Assembly: GCA_009783115.1 (NCBI GenBank)
Contig: WRHT01000042.1
Location: forward strand, 1 to 9,414
DNA length: 9,414 nucleotides
Direction of reading: 5' to 3'
DNA from: Desulfovibrionaceae bacterium
GTDB taxonomy: Bacteria > Desulfobacterota > Desulfovibrionia > Desulfovibrionales > Desulfovibrionaceae
The notes below the pieces were generated by a model that saw only the letters and a list, made by a program, of their open reading frames with translations, searched no databases and was not told the DNA's origin. A program made the translations under genes and the position numbers. Shown one piece after another: positions 1 through 6,993 of the stretch. Position 1 is the stretch's first letter. Each line of letters starts with the position of its first letter.

Positions 1-2
1 GA

Positions 3-257
3 CGCGGCATGCTCAAAGCCCTTAAAGAAAAATATCCCCAGGCCAACATCAGCGCTATTGACTATGACCCCGGAGTGAGCGAAGTAAATCAGGTCAACCG
101 GCTCAAACTGATGATGACCGTGGCCCGCAATGCCGCCGGCAAGGCTGCCCAGAACGCGAAGGACGCGAATATACGCCAGAAAGGACCCGCGTTATCTCAT
201 GCGGCGCATAAAAGCCTTGTCTATCTTAACATGTTCAGTCCAGCGGAATATCGTTAA
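3..257 (+). CDS. C-terminal fragment, possibly of an acyl-CoA dehydratase activase-family protein
   Basis: This open frame enters from the left edge and stops at TAA 255-257, so only about the last 84 residues are visible. The stretch IDYDPGVSEVNQVNRLKLMM resembles, from memory, the extreme C-terminus of the very large (about 1400 residue) CoA-substrate-specific activase / 2-hydroxyacyl-CoA dehydratase activator proteins found in anaerobes. In those, ATPase domains activate radical dehydratases. No catalytic motif lies in the visible part, so this family call rests on tail similarity only. An internal ATG at 9 could be mistaken for a start, but it has no ribosome-binding site in view and the frame is open to the window edge. 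The next gene starts 55 bases downstream on the same strand, so co-transcription is possible. Confidence 0.5.
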   Translation, partial: RGMLKALKEKYPQANISAIDYDPGVSEVNQVNRLKLMMTVARNAAGKAAQNAKDANIRQKGPALSHAAHKSLVYLNMFSPAEYR

Positions 258-269
258 CCTGCCCACCCT

Positions 270-297
270 TGCGCGGGCGCAGACGGCCTCCGGGCCG
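270..297 (+). other. two small GC-rich hairpins in the leader of the outer-membrane protein gene
   Basis: Two short perfect inverted repeats lie side by side: TGCGC-GG-GCGCA at 270-281 and CGGCC-TCCG-GGCCG at 284-297. They sit between the upstream stop codon and the start at 313. Neither is followed by a T run: the second is followed by AAAAG, which leads into the weak ribosome-binding region. They could slow polymerase, protect a processed 5' end or mask translation. They are not convincing terminators. Confidence 0.35.
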
Positions 298-312
298 AAA
301 AGAGAGCGGATT

Positions 313-1086
313 ATGAAAAAATTACTCCCGGCCTTACTGATGATGGTTCTGCTGTCCGGCGCCAGTCCAGCCAGAGCCGGAGACATATTTGCTGGCGCGG
401 ACCTGGGCACCATGGGGCTGGGCTTAAACCTTGGCTACCAGGTCAGCAATCTCTTCAAAATCCGCCTGAACGGCAATTTCTTTCCCAATGGAGGCCTATT
501 CAAGTGGGCCGGCGACAAAGCGGCCGACCGCCTTAAATCCGATGACCGCTTTGACGCGGTGAGCATCGACATCACGGCCCATCAATATAACCTGGGGCTG
601 CTGGCGGATGTCCATCCCTTTGCCGGACGCTTCCGGATAAGCGGCGGGCTCTATTACCTGCGGAATGACCTCAAGGCCACGGCCAAAGCCAGGGCGGGAC
701 GGACTGAAATCACCTTCGGCGACAAAACCTATACTATTAGTGATATACCTGAAAACCCTTACTTTACCCCTGGGGACCTCAGCGACCAATACAACATCGG
801 CTGGGCGGAAATGGAAATCAAATGGAAAAAGATCGCCCCTTACCTGGGCATAGGCTGGGGCACGGAAGAAGGACGGCACAGCGCCTTCAATTTCAGCACC
901 AGCCTGGGGATAATCTTCAGCAAACCCACCATAGACATAACCCCCCACTACCACCAGAGCACTCCCCAGGTATTTCGCGACGAAGTGCAGAGAAATATTG
1001 ATAAGGAAAGAGACGACATGGACAGCTATGTGAAGTGGCTGAGCTACTACCCGGTGATCAGCATGGGTTTCACTTACCGGTTCTAA
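313..1086 (+). CDS. outer-membrane beta-barrel protein (exported)
   Basis: This predicted small outer-membrane barrel has 257 residues. The ATG at 313 was chosen because it begins a textbook signal peptide: MKK, a hydrophobic core LLPALLMMVLLSG, and a likely signal peptidase I cut after ARA (residue 22), leaving about 235 mature residues. The longer frame from 130 would bury the signal peptide inside the protein. The mature part alternates polar and hydrophobic residues with many Gly and aromatic residues. It includes strand-like stretches such as HPFAGRFRISGGLYY and APYLGIGWGT, and ends in GFTYRF with the terminal Phe recognised by the BAM machinery. Its ligand or function cannot be read from sequence. 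Upstream spacing is AGAGAGCGGATT, a weak ribosome-binding site. It converges with the chemoreceptor gene and ends before a shared terminator. Confidence 0.82.
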   Translation: MKKLLPALLMMVLLSGASPARAGDIFAGADLGTMGLGLNLGYQVSNLFKIRLNGNFFPNGGLFKWAGDKAADRLKSDDRFDAVSIDITAHQYNLGLLADVHPFAGRFRISGGLYYLRNDLKATAKARAGRTEITFGDKTYTISDIPENPYFTPGDLSDQYNIGWAEMEIKWKKIAPYLGIGWGTEEGRHSAFNFSTSLGIIFSKPTIDITPHYHQSTPQVFRDEVQRNIDKERDDMDSYVKWLSYYPVISMGFTYRF

Positions 1087-1106
1087 CCTCGCGGCCTGGC
1101 TGAAAT

Positions 1107-1161
1107 AAAACAGGCGGGTGGCGGCCGGACATTACAAGGAGTCCGGCGCCCGCCTGTTTTT
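1107..1161. terminator. bidirectional intrinsic terminator between convergent genes
   Basis: The arms AAAACAGGCGGG and CCCGCCTGTTTT pair perfectly. Inside them CCGGAC (1125-1130) pairs with GTCCGG (1141-1146), around the small loop ATTACAAGGA. Reading rightward the stem ends in a run of five T; reading leftward it ends in TTTTATTT. It lies 20 bases after the outer-membrane protein stop and about 50 bases after the chemoreceptor stop, so it can serve both. Confidence 0.9.
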
Positions 1162-1214
1162 AATCCTCAAAATAACTCCTGTAAAACAATCCGGCGCCGG
1201 CTTGCTTGAATCTC

Positions 1215-3839
1215 CTAACTTTGCTGGATATTGGCGACAATCCGCTTGAGATCGTCAAAAGACACTTCGAGCGACGTATCCAGCTTAATACCGCAAAGAA
1301 TGCCATCGCGCCAGGCAATACGTCCGCTTGCGCCACACAGGAGATCGGCCAACGCTCCCCGATCCGCTTGTATACGCACGGCCGCCCGCGTGGCGATGTC
1401 GTCCGAGACGCCGTCTTGCATTTCCAGACGCACTCCATCCAGGCTGATATCCAGCAGACGGCAAAAACAAGGCTTGGCGCCGGCCCCTTCCAGGCTCAAC
1501 ATGTACTGCACGTCCAACTGCAGACGATCTGCATGGCGGCGTTCCGATCCCATGGATTCGACAAGGTTTTTCAATTCTGCGGCCAAATTGCTGAGTTCCT
1601 CCACGAAAGCCTCGGATTCGCTCATGTTGCTCACGGACTGGCGGGCCATGGACTTGATCTCGTTCATGGCCGAGGCCATGATGTTACTCGTGCGGGCCTG
1701 TTCCGTCGTGGCGTCGGATATGGACAGCACTTCATCCACGGCGTGTTCGGCATTGTCCACTATTCTGGCCAAGCTCCGGCCGGATTTATCGGCGAGTTCA
1801 GTCGCGGCGCGTGTGAGCTGCATCATTCCATTGGTCAGAGATATGTTTTCCCCCACTTCCGCCTGGAGCGCGGAGACGGATTTGTTTACATCGGAGGTGG
1901 CGACCATAGTTTTTTCCGCAAGTTTCCGCACTTCGTCGGCCACAACGGCAAACCCGCGCCCGGCTTCGCCGGCCCGGGCGGCTTCAATGGCCGCATTCAA
2001 GGCCAGCAGGTTGGTTTGATCGGCGATGTCCTTGATGAGTTCCACAACATTTGTGATGCCCTCGGTCTGCGCGCCGAGAGCCTGCATGCTGTTCTCCGCG
2101 CGCTCGGCATAGTCCGCCACCTTGTTGATGCAATCCATGGTTTCGTTGACCACGCGGCTGCTGTCCTCGGCCTCACGGCGCGTGGCGCGCGTATTTTCGG
2201 TGGTCTGTTTGGCCCGCTGAGCTAGTGATTCCAGGGTATCATTCATTTCCCGCATGCGCCCCACCGTTTCTTCCGAAGCGTTGTCCTGCGCCTGCGCGGC
2301 CTGGGCAGTTTTGCCGAGCTGCTCACGCAGACGGTGGAAGGCATTGTCCTGGCGTTCGGAAATGTCATGCGCCTCTTTGACGGACAAGGTGATCCGCTCG
2401 TTCAGGGCCAGTATTCTTCCTTGTTGCGCATGGATCTCCGTTTCGTCCGACATCAGCAGGCAGGCGCCGAGCAAATTTTTATCCATATCCCATAGCGGTG
2501 ACGCCGTGATGCGCATAAATTTTTTCTTGGACATGGCGCTATTGAGCGCAATCGGTATGCCCAGCATATCCTTTTTATCCGCCAGCACCTGGTCGAGCAT
2601 GGTTTTCTTGTCAACAGCGCCGTACAGGATCTCTCCGGAGGTCTTGCCGTAAAAATCTTCCGGCTTGCCGGACAAATCCCAGTAGGCCATGAACTGCGTG
2701 TTCAGGTAGGTGATCTTGCCGGCCATATCCACCACCATGAAGGGAGCCGCGATGCCGAGCATGATGCCCCGGGAAAAACCGAGGCGCTCCTTGATTTGCT
2801 GAGACATGGTTTGTAGCGCGTTGACCAGGACTCCGACCTCGTCGCGCGATTTAGAGGTAATCACATGGTTAAAATCACCGGCGGCCACGGCCTGGGCATA
2901 GACTGTGGCGGCGCGCAAGGGATTGGCAATGGCGCGGGCCACAACGGCGCCCAAGCCAAGCAATATGACCGCGAGCGTCAGGGCCGCCACTGCAAAGGAG
3001 ATGATCACCCGTTGCTGAGATTCGGCAATAGCCGCGCGGGACAACCCCACAAAGAAAATTCCGGCGTTTTTGCCCGTCATGTCCTGCCACGGCCAATAAA
3101 CGGTATCGTACTCATGGCCGGAGATGACATTACGAGTTACTGTCTGTTCCCCGTTTTTGATGACTTTTTCATAGATCGCCGGATTATTGAGCGGCGTATT
3201 GATCACGGGCTTGCCGTCACGCATGACTGTAGTGGAAATCCTGGTGTCATCCAAAAAAATGGTGCATTCCACGTCCAGGGTTGATTTGGTTGAATTGACG
3301 AAAGCCCCGGAACTGAGATCCCGGCCGATAGTCACGGCGCCCACGATCTTGCCGTTGTGGATCACGGGAATGCCGGCGGCGATCACGAGTTTGCCATCGT
3401 GGTCAGATTCTATGCCAATGATGCGTTTATTTTCCCTAAGCGGGTAAGATACGCTTGTATGCCCGGCTCCGAGCAGATCCCCGGCTTTGTCAGAATGTCC
3501 GCGGGCCAAAACCCTGGTTTCCGTGTCGCACACGATGACTAGATCCACGCCATCAAGGGCGGCCAAATTTTTGGTCACAGCGGTTATTGCCCGGGGATCT
3601 CTTGCCGCCACCGCTTTGGCAAAATCTATGTCATGCGCGATCATGTCACTAAGTTGGGATTGCGCCTGGAGCGACGCGGCAATCTCTTTTTGCACGGTTT
3701 TCGCCGCAATGAGCAGTTGTTTGCGTGCCGACGCATCGCTGAAATCCGTGAATATAAAATACCCGATGCCGCAAAACGCAGCAACGAGGCAGACTATGGT
3801 TCCTCCCAACAAAGACATAAGCTTGCCGAAAACTTTCAT
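1215..3839 (-). CDS. methyl-accepting chemotaxis protein: Cache-HAMP-PAS-MCP with C-terminal PilZ domain
   Basis: This 874-residue inner-membrane chemoreceptor starts at ATG 3839, 6 bases after a strong AAAGGAGG. TM1 is at about 9-31. A periplasmic sensor of about 245 residues follows, resembling the Cache_3-Cache_2 fusion type (for example [15 protein letters not shown], 196-210). TM2 is at about 277-300, HAMP about 300-352, and a PAS domain about 355-470. The signalling coiled coil spans about 480-760 with the conserved hairpin tip ([19 protein letters not shown], 607-625) that binds CheA and CheW. A PilZ domain follows from about 766: R768-x3-R772 and D797-x-S799-x2-G802 are the two c-di-GMP-binding motifs, both intact. 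No CxxCH haem site is present and no CheR-docking pentapeptide is at the C-terminus. The ligand is unknown. PilZ-tailed receptors are known (Azospirillum Tlp1 is one), so the receptor likely couples c-di-GMP level to taxis. It lies downstream of the mucR-like gene but behind that gene's terminator. Confidence 0.95.
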   Translation of the reverse strand: MKVFGKLMSLLGGTIVCLVAAFCGIGYFIFTDFSDASARKQLLIAAKTVQKEIAASLQAQSQLSDMIAHDIDFAKAVAARDPRAITAVTKNLAALDGVDLVIVCDTETRVLARGHSDKAGDLLGAGHTSVSYPLRENKRIIGIESDHDGKLVIAAGIPVIHNGKIVGAVTIGRDLSSGAFVNSTKSTLDVECTIFLDDTRISTTVMRDGKPVINTPLNNPAIYEKVIKNGEQTVTRNVISGHEYDTVYWPWQDMTGKNAGIFFVGLSRAAIAESQQRVIISFAVAALTLAVILLGLGAVVARAIANPLRAATVYAQAVAAGDFNHVITSKSRDEVGVLVNALQTMSQQIKERLGFSRGIMLGIAAPFMVVDMAGKITYLNTQFMAYWDLSGKPEDFYGKTSGEILYGAVDKKTMLDQVLADKKDMLGIPIALNSAMSKKKFMRITASPLWDMDKNLLGACLLMSDETEIHAQQGRILALNERITLSVKEAHDISERQDNAFHRLREQLGKTAQAAQAQDNASEETVGRMREMNDTLESLAQRAKQTTENTRATRREAEDSSRVVNETMDCINKVADYAERAENSMQALGAQTEGITNVVELIKDIADQTNLLALNAAIEAARAGEAGRGFAVVADEVRKLAEKTMVATSDVNKSVSALQAEVGENISLTNGMMQLTRAATELADKSGRSLARIVDNAEHAVDEVLSISDATTEQARTSNIMASAMNEIKSMARQSVSNMSESEAFVEELSNLAAELKNLVESMGSERRHADRLQLDVQYMLSLEGAGAKPCFCRLLDISLDGVRLEMQDGVSDDIATRAAVRIQADRGALADLLCGASGRIAWRDGILCGIKLDTSLEVSFDDLKRIVANIQQS

Positions 3840-3885
3840 AGACGCCTCCTTTAGCTGCCGGCGGCAAATGACTTGTGACTGTTTT

Positions 3886-3914
3886 TTCCTATCAAAAAAT
3901 TGCGGCCATGTAAA
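3886..3914 (-). promoter_or_regulatory. candidate sigma70 promoter for the chemoreceptor
   Basis: Read on the minus strand, TTTACA (3914-3909) is followed after 17 bases by TAGGAA (3891-3886), a poor -10. It lies right after the mucR-like terminator and about 47 bases before the start codon. No convincing sigma28 flagellar promoter (TAAA-N15-GCCGATAA) is present in the interval. This is a weak prediction. Confidence 0.3.
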
Positions 3915-3944
3915 AGGGCCGCCCCCGTCATACGGAAGCGGCCC
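3911..3944 (-). terminator. intrinsic terminator after the mucR-like gene
   Basis: On the minus strand GGGCCGC (3944-3938) pairs with GCGGCCC (3922-3916). A second inner stem CCGT-ATG-ACGG sits in the loop, and TTTTA follows. It starts 25 bases after the regulator's stop codon and separates that gene from the chemoreceptor. Confidence 0.8.
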
Positions 3945-3968
3945 GACACAGTCAGTAAAAATCTAAAT

Positions 3969-4403
3969 TCAAACCTTGGGCTGTTTCTTGGCCTTGGCTG
4001 CCGGACGGGTTCTCCGTTCCCACAGCTTCATTTCGCGCATCTTTTTGCGGCGTTCACGCTGTAAAGACTTACAGGCCAAGGAAGTGTCCTTCTTATAGCC
4101 GAATTTTTCCCGGTATTCTTCCGGGGTAAGCCCATGAGAGGCAAGATGCTTCCTGGACAGCAACTTGAAAGAGCGTCCGCATACAGCGCAGATAATGCTC
4201 TTTTCCCGAACCGCCTTGGCAGGATCAATGGCCGCTCCTTCCAGAGCCGCCCCGTCAGCCTGCTCGGACGGCAGACTTTCACTAATGCCGCGGATGTCCC
4301 TGGTCAATTTTTGCAACATGGACGCGAGTTCATCTTCAGTCATTGTCCTAACGCTGGCTTGGGCCTTGACGATTTCCAACGCTTCTTTCAAATAATCCTG
4401 CAT
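3969..4403 (-). CDS. MucR/Ros-family zinc-finger transcriptional regulator
   Basis: This 144-residue DNA-binding protein starts at ATG 4403 behind GGGAGGG with 5-base spacing. The prokaryotic zinc finger is at residues 72-90: C72-x2-C75, then H86 and H90. It is followed by GLTPEEYREKFG, the hallmark continuation of the MucR/Ros fold. The C-terminal tail is very basic (RERRKKMREMK, then Arg/Lys/Ala-rich). The N-terminal 45 residues are helical and probably oligomerise, as in MucR. In alphaproteobacteria this family binds AT-rich DNA to control exopolysaccharide, motility and its own gene; targets here are unknown. C75 and H86 are separated by ten residues, one more than the nine I recall for Ros, because of an extra residue in SRKHL. 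The upstream region is AT-rich and holds two inverted repeats, which fits autoregulation. Confidence 0.9.
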   Translation of the reverse strand: MQDYLKEALEIVKAQASVRTMTEDELASMLQKLTRDIRGISESLPSEQADGAALEGAAIDPAKAVREKSIICAVCGRSFKLLSRKHLASHGLTPEEYREKFGYKKDTSLACKSLQRERRKKMREMKLWERRTRPAAKAKKQPKV

Positions 4404-4415
4404 GAATTCCCTCCC

Positions 4416-4431
4416 GCATGGCTTGCCATGC
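4416..4431 (-). promoter_or_regulatory. perfect hairpin abutting the mucR-like ribosome-binding site
   Basis: GCATGGC and GCCATGC form perfect 7-base arms separated by two bases, ending exactly where GGGAGGG begins on the minus strand. As RNA it would be a stem (with a few inner bases open) stacked against the ribosome-binding site, and so could modulate initiation. As DNA it is a 16-base near-palindrome that could be an operator. Confidence 0.5.
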
Positions 4432-4442
4432 TTAATAAATAT

Positions 4443-4458
4443 TTACACACGGGTGTAA
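4443..4458 (-). promoter_or_regulatory. TTACAC-N4-GTGTAA inverted repeat upstream of the mucR-like gene
   Basis: A perfect 6+6 inverted repeat sits 40 bases upstream of the start codon, directly downstream of the predicted -10 region and therefore close to the likely transcription start. That is a typical repressor position. The binding protein is not identifiable from the sequence. Confidence 0.5.
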
Positions 4459-4489
4459 TATAAAAACTCTTCCCGGCTGTATACGTCAA
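4459..4489 (-). promoter_or_regulatory. candidate promoter of the mucR-like gene
   Basis: TTGACG (4489-4484) matches five of six bases of the sigma70 -35 consensus. An AT-only stretch reading TTTTTATATT begins 17 bases later and holds several possible -10 hexamers; TTTATA (19-base spacing) is one. The exact -10 cannot be fixed by eye. Confidence 0.5.
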
Positions 4490-4492
4490 TAT

Positions 4493-4537
4493 AAAAAAAA
4501 TTAAAAGCATCTTAATAAAAATTTTTAAGATACTTTT
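4493..4537 (-). terminator. AT-rich intrinsic terminator after rny
   Basis: On the minus strand AAAAGTATCTTAA (4537-4525) pairs with TTAAGATGCTTTT (4515-4503) over 13 positions with one G-T wobble and a 9-base loop. AA and eight T follow. It begins 20 bases after the rny stop codon. The stem is AT-rich and thus weaker than the other terminators here. Confidence 0.65.
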
Positions 4538-4557
4538 CCTTAAAACGAACAATACGC

Positions 4558-6111
4558 TTATTTAGCATAACCCACCGCCCGTCTTTCACGAATGACCGTC
4601 ACGCGAATCTGCCCCGGATAGGTCAAATTGCGTTCAATCTTATCCGTAATATCCTTGCAAAGCATATAAGTGCTGTCATCATCAACGGATTCGGCATTGA
4701 CCATCACCCTGACCTCGCGTCCGGCCTGTATGGCATAGGCCTTGGACACGCCTTCAAAACTGTCGGCGATGCCTTCCAGATCTTCAAGGCGTTTAACGTA
4801 GTTTTCCAGAAGTTCCTTGCGCGCGCCCGGCCTGGCCCCGGAAAGACTATCCGCTGCCTGCACCAGCACAGCCAGGATGGATGTAGGGGGCGTATCTTCG
4901 TGATGCGCGGCAATGGCATGAATGATTTCTTTGCTTTCACCATATTTTTTGGCGATATCCGCTCCAATGGAAGCATGCGGCCCTTCCACCTCATGGTCCA
5001 CAGCCTTGCCCAGGTCATGCAGCAGGCCGGCCCGCTTGGCTCTTTTTATGTCCTGCCCCAATTCCGCGGCCATCATTCCGCAGAGGGAGGCCACCTCCAG
5101 GGCATGCTGCAAGACATTCTGGGCAAAACTGGTGCGGTATTTCAACTGCCCCAGCAGGCGCACTATATCCGGATGAATGCCGTGCACCCCTGCGTCAAAG
5201 GTGGCCTGTTCGCCCACTTCTTTAATCTGCACCTCCAGTTCCTGCTCAACCTTTTTCACTATATCCTCAATGCGGGCCGGATGAATACGCCCGTCCTGAA
5301 TCAAACGCTCCAGGGACAACTTGGCAATCTGGCGCCGTAGCGGGTTATAGGCGGAGAGGATGACCGTCTCCGGAGTGTCGTCAATGATCAAGTCCACTCC
5401 GGTGGCCGCTTCCAGAGTACGGATATTCCGGCCTTCCCGGCCGATAATCCGTCCCTTCATCTCTTCGCTCGGCAAAGCCACGGTGGTGACGGTCTGTTCC
5501 CCCACATAATCCCCGGCGTAACGCTGTACCGCGGTAGCGATAATTTCCTTGGCCTTGCGGTCCGCGCCCTCCCTGGCCTCAGTCTCGATCATGCGCATCA
5601 TTTTGGCCGCTTCATGCCTGGTTTTGTCCTCAATTTCCAGGAACAGCATTTTTTTGGCTTCCTCGGCGGTCAGGCCGGAAATCTCCTGAAGCTTATCCTC
5701 TTCCTCCCTCAATTTATCCTGGAGCAGTTCGCCTGTTTCCTCCAGTTTACGCTCGCGCATGACCAGCTCTTTTTCCATGACCACAATTTCATGTTCCTTG
5801 TCCGTGGTTTTCTGGGCGCGTTCATCCAATTTTTCGCTGAAATCCTGTAAACGGCGATCTTTGATCATGAGCTCGCGTTCCAGCTCCTTCATTTCCTGCT
5901 CGGTCTTGCGTTGATATTCCAAGACCTCATCACGGCCCTGGATGAGGATCTCCTTTTTCTGGGCAGCCGCCTCCTTACGGGCTTCTTCAAGAATCCGCAT
6001 GGAGAGATCCCGCGCATTTCCCAGTTGCCTGGAACCCAAAAACCTGTGCAGGAAAAACCCCGCAATAATACCCAACGCAAACACCGGTATGAGATATAAC
6101 GTGAAGTTCAC
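4558..6111 (-). CDS. rny: ribonuclease Y
   Basis: RNase Y is the membrane-anchored endoribonuclease that initiates mRNA decay. Starting at GTG 6111 it has 517 residues, close to the roughly 520 usual for the family. GAGAGG lies upstream; the adjacent GTG at 6114 is an equally possible start. An N-terminal membrane helix (about 4-22) comes first, then a long charged coiled coil (about 35-200), a KH RNA-binding domain with [10 protein letters not shown] (220-229), and an HD domain with H365-D366 in [12 protein letters not shown] that binds the catalytic metal. The ending is [19 protein letters not shown], normal for the family. The open frame extends 45 codons further, to 6246, but those codons cross the 6S terminator and lack a membrane-anchor pattern, so I reject that start. 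No good promoter is visible immediately upstream: TATATT at 6135-6130 would place initiation inside the ribosome-binding site. Read-through from upstream is therefore likely. Confidence 0.96.
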   Translation of the reverse strand: MNFTLYLIPVFALGIIAGFFLHRFLGSRQLGNARDLSMRILEEARKEAAAQKKEILIQGRDEVLEYQRKTEQEMKELERELMIKDRRLQDFSEKLDERAQKTTDKEHEIVVMEKELVMRERKLEETGELLQDKLREEEDKLQEISGLTAEEAKKMLFLEIEDKTRHEAAKMMRMIETEAREGADRKAKEIIATAVQRYAGDYVGEQTVTTVALPSEEMKGRIIGREGRNIRTLEAATGVDLIIDDTPETVILSAYNPLRRQIAKLSLERLIQDGRIHPARIEDIVKKVEQELEVQIKEVGEQATFDAGVHGIHPDIVRLLGQLKYRTSFAQNVLQHALEVASLCGMMAAELGQDIKRAKRAGLLHDLGKAVDHEVEGPHASIGADIAKKYGESKEIIHAIAAHHEDTPPTSILAVLVQAADSLSGARPGARKELLENYVKRLEDLEGIADSFEGVSKAYAIQAGREVRVMVNAESVDDDSTYMLCKDITDKIERNLTYPGQIRVTVIRERRAVGYAK

Positions 6112-6163
6112 CACAGGCTGCCTCTCTATAATATAACCCGCGTTCCACAACGGGGGGTAAAAC

Positions 6164-6182
6164 CGGCCGGCCGCGCCGGCCG
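6164..6182 (-). other. second GC-rich hairpin between the 6S terminator and rny
   Basis: CGGCCGGC and GCCGGCCG form perfect 8-base arms around GCG, followed on the minus strand by GTTTTACC. It begins 5 bases after the 6S terminator ends. It could be a back-up terminator with a short T run, or a stable 5' leader stem on the rny message. Confidence 0.5.
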
Positions 6183-6186
6183 AAAT

Positions 6187-6229
6187 CAAAAATAAAAAAC
6201 CTTCCACGCGCTTAGACGCATGGAAGGTT
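6187..6229 (-). terminator. intrinsic terminator downstream of 6S RNA
   Basis: On the minus strand AACCTTCCATGCG pairs with CGCGTGGAAGGTT over about 13 positions (one G-T wobble) around a short loop, followed by TTTTTTATTTTT. It is the strongest terminator in the window. It lies about 40 bases after the 6S closing stem, so the primary 6S transcript may carry a trailer that is trimmed. Confidence 0.92.
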
Positions 6230-6269
6230 TCCCAAATCTGGAACATTCTGGTTACTTAGACTTTGCTCG

Positions 6270-6442
6270 CCGCCCCGGGGAGCCGTGTATGGGTCTCTCC
6301 GCAGGACCTATATCCCACGGTGGAAAATCCGCATTACCTTAAGGTTCACCTGGCTTGAGGCGCACACACCGGTAATCGTCTTCATCTCCAACTACTGTGC
6401 TTGTGAGGCCGCGGTGAGCCGCAAACACAAACACCCCAGGGT
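6270..6442 (-). ncRNA. ssrS: 6S RNA
   Basis: 6S RNA mimics an open promoter and sequesters the housekeeping sigma70 RNA polymerase in slow growth. On the minus strand the 5' segment CCCTGGGGTGTTTG pairs with the 3' segment CTCCCCGGGG to form the closing stem. Conserved family elements can be seen: GCGGCTCACCGCGG near the 5' side of the central bubble, AGGTGAACCTTAAGGT towards the 3' half, and GGTCCTGCGG before the closing stem. The latter two resemble parts of E. coli 6S (CACCTTGAACCAAGGG and CAGCCTGCGG). The length of about 173 nt is typical, but the ends are estimates. The position directly after zapA matches the zapA-ssrS linkage seen in many proteobacteria. The region carries no plausible protein. 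Confidence 0.88.
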
Positions 6443-6448
6443 CAAGCA

Positions 6449-6473
6449 AATTTAACATGATTTACATCACGTT
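6449..6473 (-). promoter_or_regulatory. 6S RNA promoter region with FNR/CRP-like palindrome over the zapA stop codon
   Basis: On the minus strand AACGTGATGTAAATCATGTT (6473-6454) is an inverted repeat in which eight of ten base pairs match. Its core GTGAT-N4-ATCAT is close to the FNR half-site pattern TTGAT-N4-ATCAA. The zapA stop codon lies inside it. TAAATT (6454-6449) is a plausible -10 giving a start near 6442, in agreement with the 5' end inferred from 6S pairing. The palindrome is centred near -21, which favours repression. No clear -35 is seen. Confidence 0.45.
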
Positions 6474-6728
6474 GCTATCTATTTGTTCCAAAATCCTCTG
6501 AATTTTACGGGAGGTTTTCGCGAGTTCGTCCTGAGATTCAATCAGGTCATCCGCCAAAGCCAACGCCAGAAAAGTCAGAAGCCTCTCTTTGGTAATGTTC
6601 CTTCCATGCTGCTTCAAAACTGCGAACCTGTCCTCAAGCATCATCTTCGCCTGCTCCAATCTGTCCGGATCGGCATCAGCTTTGAAAGATATATCCAGCC
6701 CAAGCACATCCAAAGAATAGGTTTGCAT
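6462..6728 (-). CDS. zapA: cell division protein ZapA
   Basis: ZapA (88 residues) is a cytoplasmic protein that binds and cross-links FtsZ filaments at the division site. The fold reads as expected: an N-terminal strand segment (QTYSLDVLGLDISFKAD), a helix (DRLEQAKMMLEDRFAVLKQ), then a long C-terminal coiled-coil helix (about 48-85). The start ATG at 6728 is two bases past the upstream zapB-like stop. A TTG at 6734 that overlaps that stop codon (TTGA) is the alternative and would add two residues, so the two genes are effectively translationally coupled. The ribosome-binding site is poor, which fits coupling. 6S RNA follows directly. Confidence 0.88.
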   Translation of the reverse strand: MQTYSLDVLGLDISFKADADPDRLEQAKMMLEDRFAVLKQHGRNITKERLLTFLALALADDLIESQDELAKTSRKIQRILEQIDSNVM

Positions 6729-6730
6729 GT

Positions 6731-6970
6731 TCAACCCGCGCTGTTATGCTCTTCCAGGTAGCTGACCAAAATCTCGATCCGTTTTAAAACATCACCTCTA
6801 AGTTTCCGTTCTTTTTCCAGGGCTTGAACTAATTCCGCCGTACGCCCGGCTCCCTCCGCTTCTCCGGCCTGACTCAGACGGTTTTCCAGTTCACGGTTGC
6901 GCTTCCGGAGAACAGAAACCTCATTAAGCAGTTCCTTAACCTTGTGTTCAAGAGTCTCAAGTATTTCCAT
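6731..6970 (-). CDS. zapB: ZapB-like coiled-coil cell division protein
   Basis: This small cytoplasmic protein of 79 residues is almost wholly predicted coiled coil. The N-terminal stretch EILETLEHKVKELLNEVSVL is followed by KRNRELENRL in clear heptads, then a Gly/Ala break and a second helix (about 48-75). ZapB bundles with ZapA at the Z ring. Size, heptads and the position immediately before zapA support the name, though sequence identity in this family is low. ATG 6970 follows TTAAGG at 8-base spacing. It lies 51 bases after glmU. Confidence 0.75.
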   Translation of the reverse strand: MEILETLEHKVKELLNEVSVLRKRNRELENRLSQAGEAEGAGRTAELVQALEKERKLRGDVLKRIEILVSYLEEHNSAG

Positions 6971-6993
6971 AAATTATTACCTTAATAATCAAA

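Noticed and set aside
130..312. N-terminal extension of the outer-membrane protein frame
   Set aside because: It overlaps the upstream gene's coding end and would bury a classical signal peptide; ATG 313 is the sensible start.
1206..2225. 339-codon open frame on the plus strand opposite the chemoreceptor
   Set aside because: It is the antisense shadow of the MCP signalling region. It is His/Gly/Phe-rich with no recognisable domain, and the minus-strand frame has unmistakable MCP and PilZ motifs.
3496..3560. c-type haem site in the chemoreceptor sensor, as in Desulfovibrio DcrA
   Set aside because: No CxxCH motif occurs anywhere in the 874 residues.
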